From: Knoellia sp. Soil729
GTDB lineage: Bacteria; Actinomycetota; Actinomycetes; Actinomycetales; Dermatophilaceae
Reading direction: 5' to 3'
Length of the DNA: 64,000 nucleotides
Assembly (NCBI RefSeq): GCF_001427985.1
Contig: NZ_LMSA01000004.1
Location: 124,604-188,603 of the forward strand
Part shown: in pieces, positions 60,923 through 64,000 of the stretch
Layout of the letters: each line of letters starts with the position of its first letter
Position numbering within the stretch: the first letter of the stretch is position 1
Made by a program: the position numbers and the translations under genes
Notes under the pieces: generated by a model
Seen by the model: only the letters and a program-made list of their open reading frames with translations
Database searches by the model: none
Told to the model about the DNA's origin: nothing

Positions 60923-61399
60923 ATGAGCGACTCAACCCGCCCGCGCCGGCTCCTCCTCGTGCACCACACACCCTCCCCCGGCATGCAGGGGATGCTCGAG
61001 GCAGCTCTCGCCGGAGCGAACGACGACGAGATCACGGGCGTGGAGGTCGTCGTCCGCCCGGCACTGGCCGCGACGGCGAGCGACGTGCTCGAGGCCGACG
61101 CCTACCTGCTCGGCACGCCCGCCAACATCGGCTACATGTCAGGCGCCCTCAAGCACTTCTTCGACCAGATCTACTACCCGTGCCTACTGGCCACGACGAA
61201 GCGGCCCTACGGCGTCTACGTCCACGGCAACGAAGGACTCGAAGGCGCCGTGCGCGCCATCACGAGCATCGCCGGCGCCCTGGGCTGGGAGTCGGTCGCC
61301 CCGCCGGTCGAGGTCACCGGCGCTCCCGACCGCAAGGCCCTCGACGTTTGTCGCGAGCTCGGTGCGGTGCTGGCCGCGACCGTCATGCCCGACGCCTGA
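60923..61399 (+). CDS. Flavodoxin-like / NADPH-dependent FMN reductase family protein
   Basis: The 158-residue protein has the flavodoxin fold pattern: RRLLLVHHTPSPGMQGMLEAAL (phosphate loop), DVLEADAYLLGTPANIGYMSGALKHFFDQIYYP and GVYVHGNEGLEGAVRAI, with PVEVTGAPDRKALDVCRELG at the end. It probably binds FMN and carries electrons or reduces quinones. ATG 60923 is chosen over the long upstream reading. Divergent from the TfoX-like gene with a 47-bp spacer. Confidence 0.88.
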   Translation: MSDSTRPRRLLLVHHTPSPGMQGMLEAALAGANDDEITGVEVVVRPALAATASDVLEADAYLLGTPANIGYMSGALKHFFDQIYYPCLLATTKRPYGVYVHGNEGLEGAVRAITSIAGALGWESVAPPVEVTGAPDRKALDVCRELGAVLAATVMPDA

Positions 61400-61422
61400 G
61401 CTCCCCGCCACACACTCAATCC

Positions 61423-61481
61423 GGTTCATGAACCACGTGGTCCTTCGGCATCCGGATCGATCCGGGTGTCGAGGCACCTCG
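61423..61481. repeat. Cluster of three short palindromes
   Basis: GGTTCATGAACC (61423-61434), CCGGATCGATCCGG (61452-61465) and CGAGGCACCTCG (61470-61481) lie within 60 bp of each other, just after the flavodoxin-like gene. They may be regulator sites or an RNA structure. The following terminator is separate. Confidence 0.5.
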
Positions 61482-61516
61482 CGGTCCGCGAACCGTTTTG
61501 GACAGGCACGCAAAGA

Positions 61517-61560
61517 CGCAGGTATGCCGTCCGCTCACTTGAGCGGACGGCATACCTGCG
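61517..61560. terminator. Perfect 20-bp-stem bidirectional terminator of inverted GTATGCCG motifs
   Basis: Arms CGCAGGTATGCCGTCCGCTC (61517-61536) and its exact inverse (61541-61560) enclose ACTT. Each arm contains the exact 15-mer GTATGCCGTCCGCTC. It lies between the convergent flavodoxin-like gene and the 61572 gene. Confidence 0.85.
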
Positions 61561-61571
61561 CTCTTCTTGCG

Positions 61572-62270
61572 TCAGAGACCGGGCCCTTGGGAGCGGAGCT
61601 TGTCGACCTCGCTCATGGCCTCACGGAGCTGGCCCAGCCACTCGTCGGCGTGCTGTCCGACGAGGCGGACCGACCACGCGAGTGCGTCGCTGCGGGAGCG
61701 GGCGACGCCGGAGTCGACGAGGGTGTCGAGCACCTGGCGCTCGGGCTGGCGCAGACGGGTCATGACTGGTGCGGCGAGGTGGGTGAAGAGCGCCTCGGTC
61801 TCGCCGAGCCGCACCCCCCACGACACCTTGCGCTGGTAGCGGGACTCGGCCTCGCTCGCGATGGCGATGCGCTGCTCCTTGGTGTCGGCCCGCCAGCGGC
61901 TGATGCGACCCTCTGCCTCAGCGCCGGGTGAGGCGTCGTCGGGCAGGGTGCCGATCACCGTGATCTCGTCGCGGTCGACGTTGACGTCGAGCGCGCTGAA
62001 CCACTCGTCGGGCAGACGCCCGGTGAACCAGTCCTGCGCGTCGTCGGCACTGGGGACGTCGGCCTGCTGCCAGCCGCCTGGGCGGCCCATGCCGGGACCG
62101 CGACCGCGTCCGCCGCCGCCGTGTCCGCCAGGCCCGCGACCGGGGATGCCGTCCCTCATGCCGTGGCGCATGCCGGGGCCGGTGGGGCGGGGTGAGTTCT
62201 CGGAAGTGTCCGGGCCGAAGAGTGTGTGTGGTGGGACCTCATGAGGGTCTCCTTCCGGTGGTGACTGCAT
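61572..62270 (-). CDS. Uncharacterised protein with Gly/Arg/His-rich N-terminus
   Basis: The 232-residue frame from ATG 62270 has a Gly/Arg-rich segment (about res. 38-70, GRGPGGHGGGGRGRGPGMG). A structured C-terminal domain follows (DEWFSALDVNVDRDEITVIGTLPDD, SDALAWSVRLVGQHADEWLGQLREAMSEVDKLRSQGP; key DALAWSVRLVGQHADEWL). Similar C-terminal domains occur in actinobacterial proteins of unknown function. ATG 62171 (MRHGMRDG) is an alternative start. An upstream GGAAGGAG with good spacing serves a different frame, so the true N-terminus is unclear. Confidence 0.65.
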   Translation of the reverse strand: MQSPPEGDPHEVPPHTLFGPDTSENSPRPTGPGMRHGMRDGIPGRGPGGHGGGGRGRGPGMGRPGGWQQADVPSADDAQDWFTGRLPDEWFSALDVNVDRDEITVIGTLPDDASPGAEAEGRISRWRADTKEQRIAIASEAESRYQRKVSWGVRLGETEALFTHLAAPVMTRLRQPERQVLDTLVDSGVARSRSDALAWSVRLVGQHADEWLGQLREAMSEVDKLRSQGPGL

Positions 62271-62334
62271 CTTCTTGCAGCGCTTACATGATTACACAAC
62301 TGCACATGCAATGAATTGTTCCCTGAGGATTGCC

Positions 62335-62372
62335 GGTGTGCACTGCTGCGCTGTGACGCAGCAGTGCACACC
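62335..62372. promoter_or_regulatory. Perfect 16-bp inverted repeat between divergent genes
   Basis: Arms GGTGTGCACTGCTGCG and CGCAGCAGTGCACACC enclose CTGTGA. It lies between the leftward gene (start 62270) and the GNAT gene (start 62419). Its size exceeds a typical operator, so it may be a leader hairpin or a strong regulator site. Confidence 0.55.
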
Positions 62373-62418
62373 GCAAACCAGCACGACCGGTCAGCGACCG
62401 TCAGAGGGGGCAGACAAG

Positions 62419-63027
62419 ATGGGACCCATGAGCGCGGAGCCCGAGTGGGAGACGCACCCCGTCACGCCCGACCGGTTCGAGGACTTCGCCGACGTCATCA
62501 ACAAGAACCGGCGCCAAACCCACTGCTGGTGTCTGTCGCACCGCCTCACGGTCGGTGAGATCGGCGAGCTCGGCGGCGACGCTGACGACCAGCGAGAACA
62601 GGCGATGCGCGCCCTCTGCGAACGCGAACACCCACCCGGTGTCGTGACGTATCTCGATGGCGAGCCGGTCGGCTGGTGCAACATCGGCCCCCGCGTCGAG
62701 ATCACCCGGCTCGCTCGTTCCAAGCTCATGCTCGCGACCGACGACCTGCCAGTGTGGAGCATCGTCTGTCTCGTGGTGCGCAGTGGCTACCGCAAACGGG
62801 GCGTGACACGTCACCTCATCGAGGGCGCCGTGGACTACGCCGGGGCCAACGGCGCACCCGCCATCGAAGCCCACCCCGTCGACCCCCAGGGGCGGATGGA
62901 TCTCACGATGGCCTTCGTCGGGACGCGAGCCATGTTCGAGCGCAACGGTTTCGAGGTGGTCGGCACGACTGGTGCCACGGCAAGCAAGATGCCGCGGCTC
63001 ACGATGCGCCGCACCCTCTTGGGCTGA
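62419..63027 (+). CDS. GNAT-family N-acetyltransferase
   Basis: The 202-residue protein has the GNAT core: DGEPVGWCNIGPR (beta4), DDLPVWSIVCLVVRSGYRKRGVTRHLIEGAVDYAGANGA (motif A, RxxGVxxHLI for the acetyl-CoA pyrophosphate) and AMFERNGFEVVG (motif B). The N-terminal TVGEIGELGGDADDQREQ is an extra helix region. It acetylates an unknown small molecule or protein. ATG 62419 is preferred because AGGGGG lies 8 nt upstream. It is followed by a terminator. Confidence 0.9.
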   Translation: MGPMSAEPEWETHPVTPDRFEDFADVINKNRRQTHCWCLSHRLTVGEIGELGGDADDQREQAMRALCEREHPPGVVTYLDGEPVGWCNIGPRVEITRLARSKLMLATDDLPVWSIVCLVVRSGYRKRGVTRHLIEGAVDYAGANGAPAIEAHPVDPQGRMDLTMAFVGTRAMFERNGFEVVGTTGATASKMPRLTMRRTLLG

Positions 63028-63049
63028 GGAGCGCCGGCCAGAAGGCAAA

Positions 63050-63084
63050 CTGCCGGGGGTGAGCGAGGTGCTCACCCCCGGCAG
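63050..63084 (+). terminator. Perfect 15-bp-stem hairpin between GNAT and protease genes
   Basis: Arms CTGCCGGGGGTGAGC and GCTCACCCCCGGCAG enclose GAGGT. It lies 22 nt after the GNAT stop and about 40 bp before the convergent protease stop, so it may serve both. Confidence 0.85.
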
Positions 63085-63122
63085 GTCCAGGGTCATGCTG
63101 CGTCAGTCTGGGAACCGATGCG

Positions 63123-64000
63123 TCAGCTGACAGCCTTGAGGGCGTCAACCATGCCCTCTCCGTAGAAGCTGTTGTCCTCGGCAGTGCCCAGGCACGCGTC
63201 ACCCCTGGTGGTCACGGTGCAGGCCGTGTCGGTCGCGTCCGCGCGCAGCTTGGCCACCATCTGCTCGGGGGTGAGCTCCGGGTGGGCGGTTTTCATGAGC
63301 GCGAGGACACCCGCGACGTGCGGGGAGGCCATCGAGGTGCCGCTCTTGTAGCCGTACCAGTTGTTCGCGACGATCGTCGACAGGATGTTGCTGCCGGGGG
63401 CCGCGACGTCGATGACGCCCAGACCACGGTTCGAGAACGACGACAGCGCACCGGTGCTGGTGGCTGACGACACGGTGGCGACTCCGGGGAGCTCGGCCGG
63501 GATGTCCTGGCACCCGTCGTTGAGCTTTCGGACCACCGCGGTGCCGTCATTGGGACTGCCACGGTCGGTGATCTTGGACTTGTCGGACAGGTCGTAGGCC
63601 GAGTTGCCCGCAGCCGCGGCGTGCACGACGCCCTGCTTGGTCGACCACGCCACGGCGCGGCTCACGGCCTCCTTGGCAGCGGCCTGGTCGGGCTGGTCGC
63701 TGCACCAGAACTCGAACGGGTCGACGTAGTAGCTGTTGTTCGTGACGTCCATGTGCTTCTGGCCCGCCCAGACGAAGCCACACACGGCGTACTCCGGGTA
63801 GATGAAGCCCTCGTCGCTCACAACCTTGACCGCGGCCATGCGCACGTTGGGCGCGACACCGACGATGCCGACGCCGTTGCGCGGCGCGGCGATCGTGCCC
63901 GCGACGTGGGTGCCGTGGTCACTCGTGGTGGGGTTCCAACCGGTCGCCGAGGTGTCCGGGCGCCCGCCGTTGGTGCAGTTGACCGAGTCAGCCACGTCGA
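63123..64000 (-). CDS. S8 serine protease, paralogue of 21261, 5' part beyond window
   Basis: The visible 292 residues begin DVADSVNCTNGGRPDT and contain catalytic His (DHGTHVAGT) and Ser (SGTSMASPHVAGV); the Asp lies outside the window. It shares with the 21261 protease the blocks FIYPEYAVCGFVWAG, VTNNSYYVDPFEFWC and C-terminal NSFYGEGMVDA, including extra cysteines likely forming disulfides. The C-terminal end is complete at 63123. It is presumably exported like its paralogue. Confidence 0.9.
   Translation of the reverse strand, partial: DVADSVNCTNGGRPDTSATGWNPTTSDHGTHVAGTIAAPRNGVGIVGVAPNVRMAAVKVVSDEGFIYPEYAVCGFVWAGQKHMDVTNNSYYVDPFEFWCSDQPDQAAAKEAVSRAVAWSTKQGVVHAAAAGNSAYDLSDKSKITDRGSPNDGTAVVRKLNDGCQDIPAELPGVATVSSATSTGALSSFSNRGLGVIDVAAPGSNILSTIVANNWYGYKSGTSMASPHVAGVLALMKTAHPELTPEQMVAKLRADATDTACTVTTRGDACLGTAEDNSFYGEGMVDALKAVS

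Overview
The window is high-GC DNA from an actinomycete. Gene content suggests Micrococcales, probably an Intrasporangiaceae-type organism: an nrdR-nrdJ ribonucleotide reductase operon, DUF222/HNH (13E12-type) genes, a SAM-IV riboswitch, an MpaB-family oxygenase and many leaderless starts just downstream of TANNNT -10 boxes. The taxonomic placement is inferred from gene content only.

Layout. 0-5.4 kb: a nitrite/NO module, with a hemerythrin-DUF2249 protein divergent from a three-gene operon (Cys-rich HTH regulator, NnrS-like membrane protein, copper nitrite reductase fused to a membrane domain). 5.4-20.8 kb: housekeeping and metabolic genes. These are a WXG-like pair, metY under a SAM-IV riboswitch, an aldo/keto reductase, a standalone CarH-like B12-binding protein, rocD, pdxH, an MpaB oxygenase, a SprT-like protease, a NarL-type two-component system and a DUF222/HNH gene. 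21-28 kb: a secreted subtilase, a ceramidase, a frameshifted IS110 element, an NYN nuclease and two exported proteins. 27.6-33.1 kb: a four-gene membrane-protein operon beside a MalT-like LuxR regulator. 33.2-42.3 kb: MFS transporter, flavoprotein/XRE-cupin divergon, secreted matrixin-like protease, and a DoxX-patatin-FolE-FAD reductase operon divergent from an ECF sigma/anti-sigma operon.

42.4-48.1 kb is a decaying accessory stretch: a frameshifted DUF222/HNH gene behind an SOS box, a DUF2399 (JetD-like) remnant, orphan hypotheticals, an HtrA-like protease and a frameshifted secreted-protein gene. 48.3-55.9 kb is a lower-GC defence island. A rightward three-gene operon starts with a GHKL ATPase and two proteins I cannot assign. 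It converges on a leftward dcm, vsr and GHKL ATPase-nuclease operon. This resembles the MutL/MORC-like ATPase restriction-modification systems known from comparative genomics, and the rightward operon is the best candidate for something undescribed.

56-64 kb returns to core genes: nrdJ and nrdR with two phased NrdR boxes, a broken nuclease-like gene, TfoX-like and flavodoxin-like genes, a GNAT enzyme and a second subtilase cut by the window edge.

Two features cut across the window. First, the octamer CGGCATAC/GTATGCCG occurs about 28 times where about two are expected. It extends to a 15-mer (GTATGCCGTCCGCTC) present five times and forms inverted-pair terminator hairpins, much as DNA uptake sequences do elsewhere. 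It is absent from the defence island. Second, five genes carry frameshifts, and all five are accessory genes while the core genes are intact, which argues for real gene decay over sequencing error.
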